From: Physcia stellaris
Taxonomy: Eukaryota; Ascomycota; Lecanoromycetes; Caliciales; Physciaceae
Reading direction: 5' to 3'
Length of the DNA: 64,000 nt
NCBI GenBank assembly: GCA_018902385.1
Contig: JABSSW010000084.1
Span: forward strand, 1-64,000
The notes below the pieces were generated by a model. The model made no database searches and was not told where the DNA came from. It saw nothing but the letters and a program-made list of their open reading frames with translations. How positions within the stretch are numbered: position 1 is the first letter of the stretch; each line of letters starts with the position of its first letter. A program made the position numbers and the translations under genes. Below, one piece after another: positions 37,209 through 48,900 of the stretch.

Positions 37209-37224
37209 CGAACAAATGATTGCT

Positions 37225-37528
37225 TCATTTCTTTTTGATTTTGTACGTAAATTCTGATGTAAAAAATCGAAAATTCGAATTGATATTCGATTTTTGAATA
37301 TGTTGTTCGCGAATATGCTCGTGAAATTTGTTTTTAAAATTGAAATTTTGTTCGCAATGTTTGCAAATCATTTTCGAACAATTGATTTGTTTCGTATGTT
37401 TTAAAAATCGAATCATTGACGAAAATTGAACGAAACATTCGACGCATAAATGATATTACGACGAAAAATTTGATGTAAAAATAAATGATTTCGCGATAAA
37501 TTCGAACGAAATAATAAAAAATGCACAT
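37225..37528 (-). pseudogene. C2H2 zinc-finger frame, minus copy (element fossil)
   Basis: Minus frames matching the plus copy over about 300 bp: FRSIFVNDSIFKTYETNQLF, then the C2H2 finger CKHC...HEHIREQH near 37310-37375, then NINSNFRFFTSEFTYKIKKK. The Ser/Phe-rich tail of the plus copy is missing. Similarity stops close to the inverted-repeat arm at 37168-37208. Confidence 0.55.
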
Positions 37529-37620
37529 GTTAAATTTCGATCAAAATTTTGTATAATGATGAAATTTGATTAATTATTGAATCATGCGAAAGTTGAATTT
37601 CGAAAACATTTGAATAACAA

Positions 37621-37802
37621 TGTCATAAAGTCGTCGCATGTAATTAATTGTATTGAAATTGACGAAAATATTAATTATGCAAAAATATTAATTACATGTT
37701 GAAAAATTTTCTATTTGCGATAATCATTCGATTAATCGTTTCGTTGATTCGCAAATTCGTTTCGTTCGAACATAACAAAAATTCGAAATCAAAATTATCA
37801 CA
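37621..37802 (-). repeat. F: 3' LTR (182 bp)
   Basis: On the plus strand TGTCATAAAG...TTATCACA. Differs from 44873-45054 at about ten positions. Nine are transitions in which this copy always has the T or A, seven of them at CpY or its complement. Confidence 0.9.
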
Positions 37803-38329
37803 TTTTTTTTTAAGATTTCGCGAAGTTTCGACGAATTCGTTTCGTTGTTTTTTCACGTGCATGTTGTCATAAACGATCGTTAAATGTATCAATTTAATTT
37901 TTAAATTTTTTGAACAATGCATAATGTTCATTTGAAAACGTCAATGTACGTGAAACAATCATTTTAATGCGTTTTCGTTTTTTCAATGATTTCATTAAAC
38001 GATTAGAATTGATTTTCAGTAATTGCGTTCGTTCGTTCTCATTAACATTGCTCAATGTTTATTAAGTTTTTTGCTATTTCGTTAATTATTTGATGAAATT
38101 CAATTTTCAAATCGTACAAAAATTGCATGTGAATTCGTTTTTTTTGAATGTTTGTGATGAAAATTTGTTATCAAATGCGACGTTGTTTTCAAATCGATGT
38201 ATGTGTATCAATCGAACGTTGTATTAAAATTATTTTGATTTGATTATTTTATTCGATATTTTAAACAATTTTTAATTTTTGTGATTGAATCATTCATTTT
38301 TTTATCGATTTTGAAATTCAAAATTTCGT

Positions 38330-38590
38330 TTATTTTTCACAAATTTTCATTGACATCGATCGCAACAAATGACGATTGCACGTTTTGTTGTTCAAACATC
38401 GAATTTTCATCATCGAAATGTAAAAATCAAAAATGAAATATTGAAAAATATTTTTCATGATTTGCGACAATTTCAATTCGTAAACACAATTGTCAATCAC
38501 TCGTATAATTTTGAAAAAATTCAAATTTTTATAATCGAAATTTTTGTTGAATCGCATGATTTTAATATATCGTGCATTCAACATGATCAT
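38330..38590 (-). pseudogene. F: integrase C-terminal (GPY/F-like) remnant
   Basis: The minus frame MLNARYIKIMRFNKNFDYKN...FFKIIRVIDNCVYELKL matches the Gypsy integrase end, where the element body meets the GPY/F module. It is the last coding part before the 3' LTR. Confidence 0.7.
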
Positions 38591-38759
38591 GTCATTTATT
38601 TTGAATTCAAATGCAAATGTTCGATGCGCATTAACATATTTTTTTTGTTTGATTTGAAATCATTTGAGTTCGTTTTTCAAATATTGTTTTAATTTTTTTT
38701 GTTTAGCAATGAATTTATCGACATTTCTCATTTTTCGTCGTTGTACAAACTTTTCTGTT

Positions 38760-39510
38760 ATTGAAATCGATGATTTCAAATTTGATTTAAAAATATAACT
38801 TTTAATGATCAGAAACGATTCAATGTCATTTGATGCATTTTTGTTGAAATTGTTTTCGAATTTCGCTATAAAAAAATAATCGTATCAATCGTTTTGACTG
38901 AAATTGACGTAAATTTTCAAATATTGTTTGAAATTTGCATTGACGTTTTCGATTTGATCGTTTGTTTCTGAATGTCAAACGATGAAAAATTTGAAATGAA
39001 TTTTTATTTTTTCGCACAATCGCTGTCAAAAATAAAATACGAATTGAATGTTTCGATTTGATATTATTGAATTTGAATAATTTTTTTTTTTCATATTCAT
39101 TTTATGAAAATTTGTATCACGACATTGACTTTCAAAAAATTTAACGAAATATATTTTTTCTTTTTGAAAAATCTATTCACGATAATCATGATGTGTTCGT
39201 AATTTTTATCGTTACGTTTGCATATCGATAAAAATGTTATAAAATTTATTGATATGTTTTGAAAATAACGATTCGATATAAATAACGATTTCAACAATTT
39301 TTGTTTATTTTTTCGATATGTTTTGATTTTTTTGCATTGATGACAATTTTTGACGTATCAAATCATCGTATCGATCATGCGTGATCAAAAATAATACGTA
39401 AAAATTTTGTTATAAATTGTCGTTTTGTCGACATGTTCGTCAAATGATGATTCGTGTATTTGTTTAAATATTGTTGAAAAAACGTCATCATTGTGTGATA
39501 CGTAAAATCT
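38760..39510 (-). pseudogene. F: integrase zinc finger and core remnant
   Basis: Minus-strand segments in order: finger region near 39340-39480 (LTNMSTKRQF-like, then CQ), core start 39097-39297 (ISINFITFLSICKRNDKNYE HIMIIVNRFFKK in two parts), and the end of the core at 38826-39029. They are colinear with a Gypsy integrase. Broken. Confidence 0.7.
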
Positions 39511-39519
39511 GCTTTTTAT

Positions 39520-40590
39520 TCAAAATAACTCGTTTTTTATTTCGCAATTTTCTAGTTTCAAACGTATTTCGATTTTGATAATGTTTGTCGATATTCGTTT
39601 TAAATCATTGCGTTTACTTTTCATTATTTTTTGTAAAATGATGTCATCGAAATATGTCGTTTTTATTTGCTTTATTATATCGAATTGAGACGTGAATGAA
39701 TCAATCACTGATTTTTTTTTTGATTTTTCAATTGTTGATTTTTTTTCAAAAACACGTTTTGCAAACGATTTTTCATTTGATTTCTCGTTTGCAAAAAATT
39801 TCTTTTCGCTCAATTCGTATAGCATAATCGTTAAAATAATGACATTTTTCTGATTTTCATTCATCAATAAAAATGCGAAACTGATAACATTACGAATTTT
39901 TGTTTTCAAATAATGAAATTTAAACAAAATGCGATAATTGAATTGTTGACGTTCGTCGTGTTGTTTTTTTGATAAATTTTGAAATTTTCGAATTAAATTA
40001 TTTGATTTAATGTTTTGAATTTTTGATCGATAAATTATTTTAAAATTGAATTCGATCAAAAATTCGATTCATTTGATTTGTCGACGATTCAATTGTTTAA
40101 ATGTCATGAAATGTTTCAAATTTTTGTGATCGATGAAAATCTTTATGAAATTTTTCATCGAAATTTTTGCACATTCAAATCGTCATTTTTCGAACGTTCT
40201 AATTATCGTTAACAATTTTTTGTCATAAATTTCGTAATTGCATTTCGCTGAAAACATTTTCTTGAACATATATGTCATCGAATGAAATTTGTCATTTGAT
40301 TTTATTTGATTGAAAATCGTCGCAACGACGAAGTCGAAAACATCGATTTTTATTCATGTTTCGTTATTTGAATTGAAATGTTGTAATATAAATGCAATTG
40401 TAAACGTCAATTTTAAAATTCGAAACGCGATTTCTTCGAAATCGTCGAAACTTCATGAAAATGCGAAATTTTTTTTCTCGTTTTTGATTAATCTATTCAA
40501 AAATGTAATTATTCTGAAATAATCAAAAATGAACTTTTTATAGAAATTAACGAAATCAAAAAAAGTCTGAACGTTCTTGACGCATTTAGA
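39520..40590 (-). pseudogene. F: RNase H remnant and linker
   Basis: The minus frame 39520-40059 begins IEFNFKIIYRSKIQNIKSNN, the RNase H end (the usual form is the 'F-x-I-x-YR-x-G' stretch), followed by a charged linker with S, E and K. The N-terminal RNase H part lies at 40060-40590. Some CT and AG survive here. Confidence 0.65.
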
Positions 40591-40596
40591 AAATTT

Positions 40597-41297
40597 TCAA
40601 TTGATTATGACATTCATTTTTTTGAAATTTATCGTGATTTTATCTGTTGTTATGATCAACTCGAGATATTTAATCGACGTCACAAAAAATTCAAATTTGT
40701 CGATGTTCAAATATAATTGTGTTTTTTTCAATTTGATTAATATTTTAAACACGTGATTCACATGAACGTTTTTAATATCGTTGTAAACAATGACATCGTC
40801 GACATATTTCGAACAAAAATCATCGAAATATTTTTTCAATGTGACATTGATAAACGCTTGAAATGTTTTCGAAACATTGCATAATTCGAAAAACATGATC
40901 ACATATTCGAATAATTCATAACGAATCAAAAACGTTGTTTTTTTTTTGTTTTTTTTTTTGATGCGCATTTCGTTGAATGCGATTATGATATCGAATTTGT
41001 TGTAAATTTTTGTCGAACACAATTTGATCAACGTTTTTTTAATTAACGAAAATGCGTTTTTATTTTTGATCGTCAACGCATTGAAAATTTTATAATCAAC
41101 ACACATTTTTAAATTTTTTCGAATTTTTTCATCATCAAAATCGATGCGACATATTCGAAAAAATTAAATTTGATGAAATTTTTGTTCAACATATCGTCGA
41201 TATATTTTTTAATTATTTTGATTTGATCGCGAAATAAATCGTATGTTTTTTTGTTGACGATGTCGTTTCGAATTTCAAATCGATGCGATGATTTCAT
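40597..41297 (-). pseudogene. F: reverse transcriptase remnant
   Basis: The 169-residue minus frame 40597-41106 is a nearly continuous Gypsy RT: MCVDYKIFNALTIKNKNAF, ELCNVSKTFQAFINVTL and the box YVDDVIVYNDIKNVHVNHVF. The frame 41109-41297 gives the N-terminus (YDLFRDQIKIIKKYIDDML, VASILMMKK). It is the longest intact-looking RT stretch in the window. Still a fossil. Confidence 0.88.
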
Positions 41298-42090
41298 TTT
41301 TTTTTGAAAAACAATTTGTTGATTTCGACAAAACTGAAAATCTTGACGTATTTGTGAAATTTCATAAAAATTCTTTTTTTCAATTGTTTTTTCGTGAGCG
41401 AAATTTTGTCAATTTTGTTGAAAAATTTTTCGAAATTTTCGACAAAAATTGCTGTTATGTTTATCGCAAAAAAATTCGTCAACATGTATTTATTTTGTTT
41501 TTTAAATTTATTCAACATTTCAAAATGTTTCGATCACATTGTTATAATTTGATTTTTGTTTTGAATCGTCATTTTCATGAATGCAATAATTGTGATTTCG
41601 ATTATGTCGACATCGATGAACGATTTTTTGTTCGACGATTTTTTGATATCGACGTTGTAAATCGTTGTTGATTGATAATTGTGAATGCAATTTTTTAAAC
41701 AATGATCGAATGCGAAAATTATTGATTTATTTTCGCATAATATATTCATTGAATATTGTTTCAATCAAAACATATTCAAAATCAAATCGAATTTTTTTAA
41801 AAATGTCATCAAACATCATATTTCATTGACATGTTTTTTTAATTGAAATTTTATTCGAATCATGCGAATAATATTGAAAACAAATTTATTATCGATTAAT
41901 CGTAATTTGATCGATTTGATAAAAACAATGATATTTAATTTGTGTCGTTTTACGAAATTGATATTCACGAAATTTGACGCAAAAATTTTTGTATTCGTTA
42001 TAATCGACGCTTTTTGATTTCAGAAAAATTTAAATTTTTTTTGAAAATTGAATTGTCGTTCATTGTTTATTTTGAATTGCAACGCGTTTT
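41298..42090 (-). pseudogene. F: protease and spacer remnant
   Basis: Minus segments near 41750-42080 show a retroelement-protease pattern (FVNINFVKRHKLNIIVFIKS and LKKFDLILNMFWLKQYSMNI), followed by the spacer 41294-41764 that leads to RT (TNFFAINITAIFVENFEKF). Broken. Confidence 0.6.
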
Positions 42091-42313
42091 GAATTAATGA
42101 TGACAATTTGACGATATTAAAATGCGAATCGATTATTTGTTCGAATTGTTTGATTCGTTTGCGCATTTCGTCAAAAAATTTTTGAACACGATTTTGTTCA
42201 AAAATTTTTAATTTTTCGATTCATTTTTTGTAATCGATTCAAATTTTTTTTCAAACAAAAAATGATTTGATTTTGTTTTCATTTCGTTTCATTCGATTTC
42301 AAATTTTGTTAAT

Positions 42314-42859
42314 TCAATTATGATTTTTTTTTTTTTTAAAATTCGTTTTTTGATTTTTACAAAAAGCATTTTGTTCATTGATTCGATGATCAAATTTGAA
42401 ACATTTGTAACATTTATTTTCGATTTTTAATTTGAAAACAATATGAAAAAAAAATCGAATTAAATTGTATTCGACATTTTTATTTTTGATTATTCGAAAA
42501 AAAATTTTCGTGATTTTAATTTTGAACGTTTTTGTTGTTTTGAATTCGATATGTCGATCAATATCGTTCAAAAAAATTTTTTGATGAATTATTGTTCGTA
42601 TTTTTTTCACGAATTTATGATAATTTTTGCATTCGAACAAATGAATTATCGCGTTGATCAATCGTTTATTGATAATTTTGAACAATTGATTGATTTTCAA
42701 TGCATCATTTAAATTTAATGATGTCATCAAATTATTGAAACGATTCAAATATTGATCAAAAATTTCGTTTTTGTTTTTGAATTTCATAAAAAATTTGTCA
42801 TCGAAAAATTCATTGTATGCGTTGTTCATTTTGTCGAAATTTTCGCATACATTTTTCAA
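42314..42859 (-). pseudogene. F: gag remnant with zinc knuckle
   Basis: A 181-residue minus frame. The capsid-like part (KNEIFDQYLNRFNNLMTSL; LINAIIHLFECKNYHKFVKK) has the retrotransposon-gag pattern. Its end carries CYKCFKFDHRINEQNAFC, a C-x2-C-x4-H-...-C knuckle with longer spacing before the last cysteine than the usual four residues. Confidence 0.8.
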
Positions 42860-43116
42860 ATCGTTTATTAATTTTTCGATCGATTCGTAAAAATGTGAAT
42901 TATTATAATCGATTCGATGTTCAATGATATTTCATGTCAAATTTTTGCAATGATTTCGTGCGTAATAAATTTTACTTTTTTCAATAAAAAATTGTCATGA
43001 ATTCGATTCGAATTTGATTTTTAAATGAATTTTTCACTTTTTTCACTCGTCATGATTTTCATAAAAATTAAAAATGTTCTGATATTTAATTTTATGTTCA
43101 TGAAAAACACGAATCG

Positions 43117-44512
43117 TTAAAAATTGCTCGTTTGAAAAATTGATTCGTGAAAATGTTCAAAAATTCGTTTTTGAAAAAAAATAATGAATTTTCGTAAAAA
43201 AATTTTAAACAACAATTCGATCATTTCGACATCGCGTTCAAAATTTTGACGTTTAATTTTTGTTCGAAAATTTTTTTGATCGAAATCGTCAATGAAATTT
43301 GATTGACGTGATTGTTTATTGATGAATTTCAAAAATTTTTTTTCAAAAATTGTTTTGTCGAGTCGTAACGTTTTTATTTTTTCGATTAATTCATTTTTTC
43401 GAAATCGATGTTGATTTTTACAACGTTTCATTTTAATTATTTTCATTTTTTGACGAATTAAATCATTGACAACAATTTGATTGAATAACAATTGATTTTC
43501 GATATCGATCAATCGAAATTGTAAATCGAACATTTTTGTGTTTGAACGATGTTTTGACGTTTTTGTTTTTTCAATTGTACAACAGTTTTCGCATGTTTTT
43601 GTTGAACATTTTGTTTTAGTTTTTTGATTACATTTATTTCATCAAAAACATGAAAATATTTTGCATTTAATTCGTTGATCGTTCAATAACATTCTTTTTG
43701 AATTTATCAATGTTTTTTATCATGAATGAAATTGATGATTTGATATTCTTGTCAATCAATTTAAGATATAAATTCAATGTTTTTTTTTTACGATGATAAT
43801 TTTTTGATTTGCAAATTTTCATTCTATAATAAATCGTCGATGAAAACGTTTATGTCGAAATTGATGTCGAATTTTAATGATTGAAAATGTTATTTGAAAA
43901 TCATTTTCGCGAATCGATGTGTGTGAATTTAAAAATTCATTTTGTTGTGAATTTTTACATTTTTTTTTTCGTTTTTCGTTTTTGAATTTGATATGTCATG
44001 TTTCAATAAAAAGTTCGAAAAATTGAACACTTTGAATTCGTAAAATTTTTTTTGAATGATTTGATTTTGAATGTTCAACATTTTCTTCATGCGATTCAAA
44101 CGCGTGTTGAAAATTGATTTTTTGAAAAATTGACTTGATTGCTTTGCAAAAGATTCGAATATTTGATAAATGAATGTTTTTTCGTCAAATAAATCAAAAT
44201 AATGAATTGATTTTCGAATTCGATTGATACGTTCACGATTCGTCATACTGAAAAAGATATGTAGCGACGACATTTCAAATTTTGACTTCGAATGAATAAA
44301 GAAATTAAGTCGAGTCAATTTAGATTTTGATGATGTCGTGATTTGTCATTTTTTGTTTCAAGTATGCTTTGAATTCGTGAACTGATAAATAATGAGAAGT
44401 AATAATAGAAACAAATGTCGTAAATTTCGTAACGTTGCTTGAATGATAAATAAGTAAGATTTGACACTCTAATGTAAATGTTTCGTGTAAAAAATAACAT
44501 CGAAATCAACAT
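43117..44512 (-). pseudogene. F: gag N-terminal remnant
   Basis: Minus frames 44315-44512, 43929-44318 and 43117-43533, in that order. 43117-43533 is highly charged and could form a coiled coil (MKIIKMKRCKNQHRFRKNEL). From about 44240 upward CT and AG dinucleotides return. The start codon is uncertain; ATGs near 44512 and 44318 are candidates. Confidence 0.45.
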
Positions 44513-44872
44513 TCTGATTCACAGTTCACGATATTTTCGTCAGCATTGAATTTTTCAACTCACGATATTTTCGTCAGAGTTGAATAACACTCGTAAGATT
44601 ATTATTGTGTCATACATTGATCACAATTTTCGACTCACGATATTCTCGTCAGAGTCGAATAGTCTCGAAGATTACAAAATATTACATTGATATTCTCAAT
44701 CGTAATTTTCAATTCACGATATTCTCGCCAGAATTGAATGTGTAATAATGAATTGAAAATTCTTTTTCTCGTTCGAATTTAGATAGCTCGAGCACGATAT
44801 TCTCGAACTATCGACGAATGATTACAATCGCTGAGTAATCGTCGTTGTCAGTCGATTGAATAATTAATATTG
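44513..44872 (-). promoter_or_regulatory. F: leader with an array of conserved hairpins
   Basis: Between the 5' LTR and gag lie five copies of a core CACGATATTYTCG(T/C/A), of which four sit in clear hairpins. Units 2-4 have 8-bp perfect stems with a 15-base interior: 44554-44561/44577-44584, 44629-44636/44652-44659 and 44708-44715/44731-44738. Inside, ACGA can pair with TCGT. Unit 5 has an 11-bp stem with one mismatch (44782-44792/44802-44812). Unit 1 (44525-44551) pairs poorly. Spacing of units 2-5 is 74-79 bp. A packaging, dimerisation or translation signal is conceivable; the function is inference. Confidence 0.6.
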
Positions 44873-45054
44873 TGTCAAAAAGTCGTCGCATGTAACTAGT
44901 TGTATTGAAATTGACGAAAATACTAATTATGCAAAAATATTAATTACATGTTGAAGAATTTTCTATTTGCGATAATCATTCGATTAGTCGTTTCGTTGAT
45001 TCGCAGATTCGTTTCGTTCGAACATGACAGAAATTCGAAATCAAAATCATCACA
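44873..45054 (-). repeat. F: 5' LTR (182 bp)
   Basis: On the plus strand TGTCAAAAAG...TCATCACA, followed by the target duplication AACAA at 45055-45059. It keeps CT/AG at seven sites where the 3' LTR has TT/AA. Confidence 0.9.
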
Positions 45055-45400
45055 AACAAAACGAACACATTTGATTTTCGATATTGATGTTGACATTGTT
45101 CGAAATGTTGCAAAAAGTTCGTGATTTGATTATACAATTCGAATTTTTGAATATCACATATGAATGTTGAATCGAATATATCGATATCACGAAATGTTGA
45201 TATAAATTTTGCAATTTCGATAATTTTTTTTTGAATTCGTCGTTGACGTAAATTTTGCAATCGTTGTTTGATTTTCAAAATTTCGATTTTCGCGATTTCG
45301 AAATTTGTTCGTTTTTGAATTTCTGAACAATGCATTGTTCGTATCGCGAAAATTGAAAAAACGATCGATTTGCTAAAAATCAAATAAAAATTTCAATATG
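45055..45400 (-). pseudogene. Upstream frame of the minus C2H2 element
   Basis: Minus frame from 45383 (or the internal ATG near 45335): MHCSEIQKRTNFEIAKIEIL, then a basic helical-looking KIKQRLQNLRQRRIQKKIIE. It faces the F insertion point, so it was probably part of the same element as the C2H2 frame at 37225-37528. No family recognised. Confidence 0.4.
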
Positions 45401-45902
45401 TTTTTCAATAAAAATGATGATATAAATATTGAATATTGATTGAATGTTTGAGAAAAAGATTTTTGTATGTAAAATTCGATTCGTAAAATTGTGACTCGAA
45501 ATGTTACTGAATTTATTACAGAAACAAGAAACAAATATTGATTTGTTAAATAAATAAATATGATTGTGAAAAATTCTCGAAACAGATAAATGATTCGAGT
45601 GTTAAATTATCGTGATCGTTTTGAAATTTGATTTGAAATTTCGAAATCGATTTTTTGAAAAAAATGTAAATGTTTGTTTTATTTCGCGTATCACAAACGA
45701 ACGATAAAAAATGTATTGATTTAAATAAACGTGTGAAGAAAAAAATCGAAATTCGTTGATAATGATTTAAAAATTAAAATCTGATCGACGAAATTTTGTT
45801 GCGAAATAAAATTCGCAATGTTCGATTCAATTGTTTGTTACAAACTATGATTGAAACATGTACGAAAACATGTTTCGATGAATTTGTAAAAGTTTAAAAT
45901 AA
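45401..45902. other. Non-coding stretch, partly less mutated
   Basis: Between 45440 and 45620 CT, AG and CA/TG are kept (for example GTGACTCGAAATGTTACTG). No open frame with a motif. By position it may be the 5' flank or promoter of the minus-strand frame at 45055-45400. Confidence 0.35.
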
Positions 45903-45939
45903 TGTAAAATGTCATGCAATGATATAAATAACAATATTC
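45903..45939. repeat. Inverted repeat, right arm
   Basis: Reads TGTAAAATGTCATGCAATGA on the plus strand; inverted partner of 37168-37208. It marks the likely right limit of the element that carries the minus C2H2 frame. Confidence 0.45.
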
Positions 45940-48900
45940 GCAAATTGATGATCGATTTCTCGAATACGTTAAGATTTTATAAACGAATTTGATAAATCAA
46001 ACGTATGTTTTTGTTTACAAACGTGTCAAACGTTTTCAAATTGATGAAATAATCATTCAATTTGACAAAAAAATTCAAATTGACAAATATATTTTTTATT
46101 GTCAATGTTTTTTTGATTTTCAATAATTTGCAAATTTCAAAATTTTTGAAAAACAAATCGTTTCATGTTAATTGATGACATTTTCGAATTTTCGTTTTTT
46201 TTTTGCATTGTTTTTTATTTGAAAATTTATGCATCACAACGTTCGCAAAAATATTTGACAACATTGTGAATGTCATGTATGAAAAATTTCATTCGTGTTT
46301 TCATAATATCAAATTTTTTCGAATATTGTCAATTTTACATTTTCAATGATTTTTATCATATTATAAAGTCACGATAGTTTCGAAAAATTTTTTATGCATG
46401 ATGTCATGCATGATGTCATTGTAAATAATGTCGAATTGTTTTTTTTTTCGTTGTTGAAAATTTTTCAAACAAATTGAAATACGATGATCATTGAAACATG
46501 ATTAAAATATATTTTGTTCATTGTTAAACGTTTGAATATTTTGTCGATTATTCGAATTTTTGAAAATTTTTAAATAAATCGTCGTGAATCAAATTCATCA
46601 ATTTTCGAATTTTCGTCGTCGATTTAAAAAATGTTTTGTAATTTTGATCGTCGTCAAATTGTTTATCATTTTCGTCGTATCATCAAATCATTTCATTTTT
46701 TTCAACATTGCATTTTTTTTTGAATTGAATTCAAATTGTATTCAAAAACAATTTGTATTCAAAATTTTCGAATCGCGTTATTCAATCAACAAAATTCAAT
46801 GCATTCATTTTGCGTTGATTTTTTTTTTTGACATCGTCGCATTTTGCGTGATATTTGTTAATTGTATATTGCAAATTTCATTGATTTGAATTATTTTTTT
46901 CAATTTTTTCGTTGTCGACGTTGTATTGACATCGAACATGACATCAACGATGCGCGAATCAATCGAATTTTGATTTTTCAACATTAACGACATGATTTCA
47001 ATTTTTTTCGTTTAAAATAAATGCATTGCATATCGAATGAAATGTGTCGATTATATTTATTTTCGATTTTGCGTTGATTTTTTAACGATATAATTATTCG
47101 TCGATTTTTTTGATCAATTGAAAATCATTAATTTCGTGCAACGACAATTGTTCAACGTGTCGAAATGATTGATTTAATTTTTGCATTCGTGAACAAATCA
47201 AATTATTGCAACAAAAAATCGAATAATATTTATTTTTGTAAATTGCAACAAAAATTTTTTCGATAATTTTGTTCGCAAATTTTGTTCAAATCAAACAAAT
47301 TTATTCAATTTTTAATCATGTTTTTATCGTCGCGTTTTTTTCGATTGTTTCGTTTTCGATTCGACGATCGTTGTTGACGTTAATAAAATCATTCATTGAC
47401 GTCAATTCGTCGAATAAATTGTCGTCAAACGTCATTTGATCATTTTTTTCATGAAAATCGTCATTTTTTGTTCGAACATTTTTTACGTTTTTGTCGTTTG
47501 ATCGCGAAAAATCGCGTCGCGATTCATCAATTTTTTTTTGAATTTGCGAAAAACAATATAAATCGTCGAAACATTAACGATGAACATTTCGTTGATATTA
47601 ATCAAATGCGACATGACATGCAATATCATTGTTTTATCGAAAATATTGCGAAATTTATCAAATCGAAATTTTCATCATCGTTCGAATTGTCATATATTTT
47701 TTTTCGTTGAAATCGAAATTTATTTTTTGATTTGATTTTTCGATGTCGATCGAATTTCGCGAAAAACATTTCGTCGATTAATTTTTTGCGTTTATCAAAC
47801 GTTTTTTTGAACGACGAATTTTTGTTGACGAAAATATATTTTGTATTTTTCGAAAACGTGAATGATTGTAAATATGTCAATCATTGTAATCATTCAATGT
47901 AACAATTACGAAAAATTGTTTTATCGCATGCGATATTTTCGATTTTTTTAAATTTTTCGAACGAAAACGTTGTTGATTCGTGAATCGTTTTTTGTTTGAC
48001 GATATTGAATTTTCGTCGTCGTCATAATAATTTTGTTACAAACACGTTAATTTCAAATTTCAAATTTTCGATTCAAAAATATTTGACGTTTTTGAATCGT
48101 TTGTTGACATTCGAATCGATTGTGATTGTTATGTTCACGATAAAAAAAAACAAAATATACAAACAAATATTCATGAAAATCGATGTCGAATAACGAACGA
48201 AAACAAAATCAACGTTAAAATGTTAAATGACGAAAAAAAAACGTTCAAAAATGAAATCGAAACAAAAATTTTAACGCGTTTCGAACGCGTTTCATTCGAA
48301 TATCAAAAAATTAATTTTATCGACGAATCATCGTCGTTTGTTCATTTCATAATTGAAATATAATTTGATTTTCAAATTGAATTGTTGTGTCGTCGAATCG
48401 ATCGAATTTCGTTTATACATATTTATCGCAATGTTGAATTTGATTTATATTGCAATCAATTTGAATTTTTATTTGAATGATGCGAATATTTTGTTTTGTT
48501 TGAAATTAAATTTGTCATTCGAAAATGCGTTCGTTCTTTTTTATCATCATTTTTTAACATTTCATTATTTTTCATGTCACGTTTTTTTTATTTTTATCGC
48601 GTTCGCGTGCATATCATCAATTGATTAACGAAAAAATCGAAATGAAAAAATTTCGAAACGTGACGTCGTGATTGTGAAAAACGTTTGAAAACAAATTGTT
48701 GAACGAAAATCGAATATAACGAATGATAAATATTCGAATGATCGTTTTAAATCATTGATTTCAATCAAAATCGTCATCGAAATGCGATTTTTCAATGAAT
48801 TGATCAATCGATTTGAATTGATACTTTTTTAATTGATTTTTTTCTGAATAATGATATGTTTGTTTTCATCGAAAATTATTTGTTTGTATATGTGTCGACG

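Larger units (their letters stand above)
37621..45054 (-). mobile_element. Ty3/Gypsy element F, complete with both LTRs (fossil)
   Basis: About 7.43 kb on the minus strand: 5' LTR (44873-45054), structured leader, gag, protease, RT, RNase H, integrase, 3' LTR (37621-37802). A 5-bp target duplication AACAA flanks it (37616-37620 and 45055-45059). It was inserted into the minus-strand C2H2 element. Its RT is a different Gypsy lineage from A-E. The outline is whole; coding frames are broken at many places. No clear chromodomain was seen. Confidence 0.88.

Noticed and set aside
44521-44815. CRISPR array
   Set aside because: Repeats are palindromic and unevenly conserved, spacers are not uniform in length, no cas genes are near, and the site is the leader of a retroelement in fungal-type DNA.
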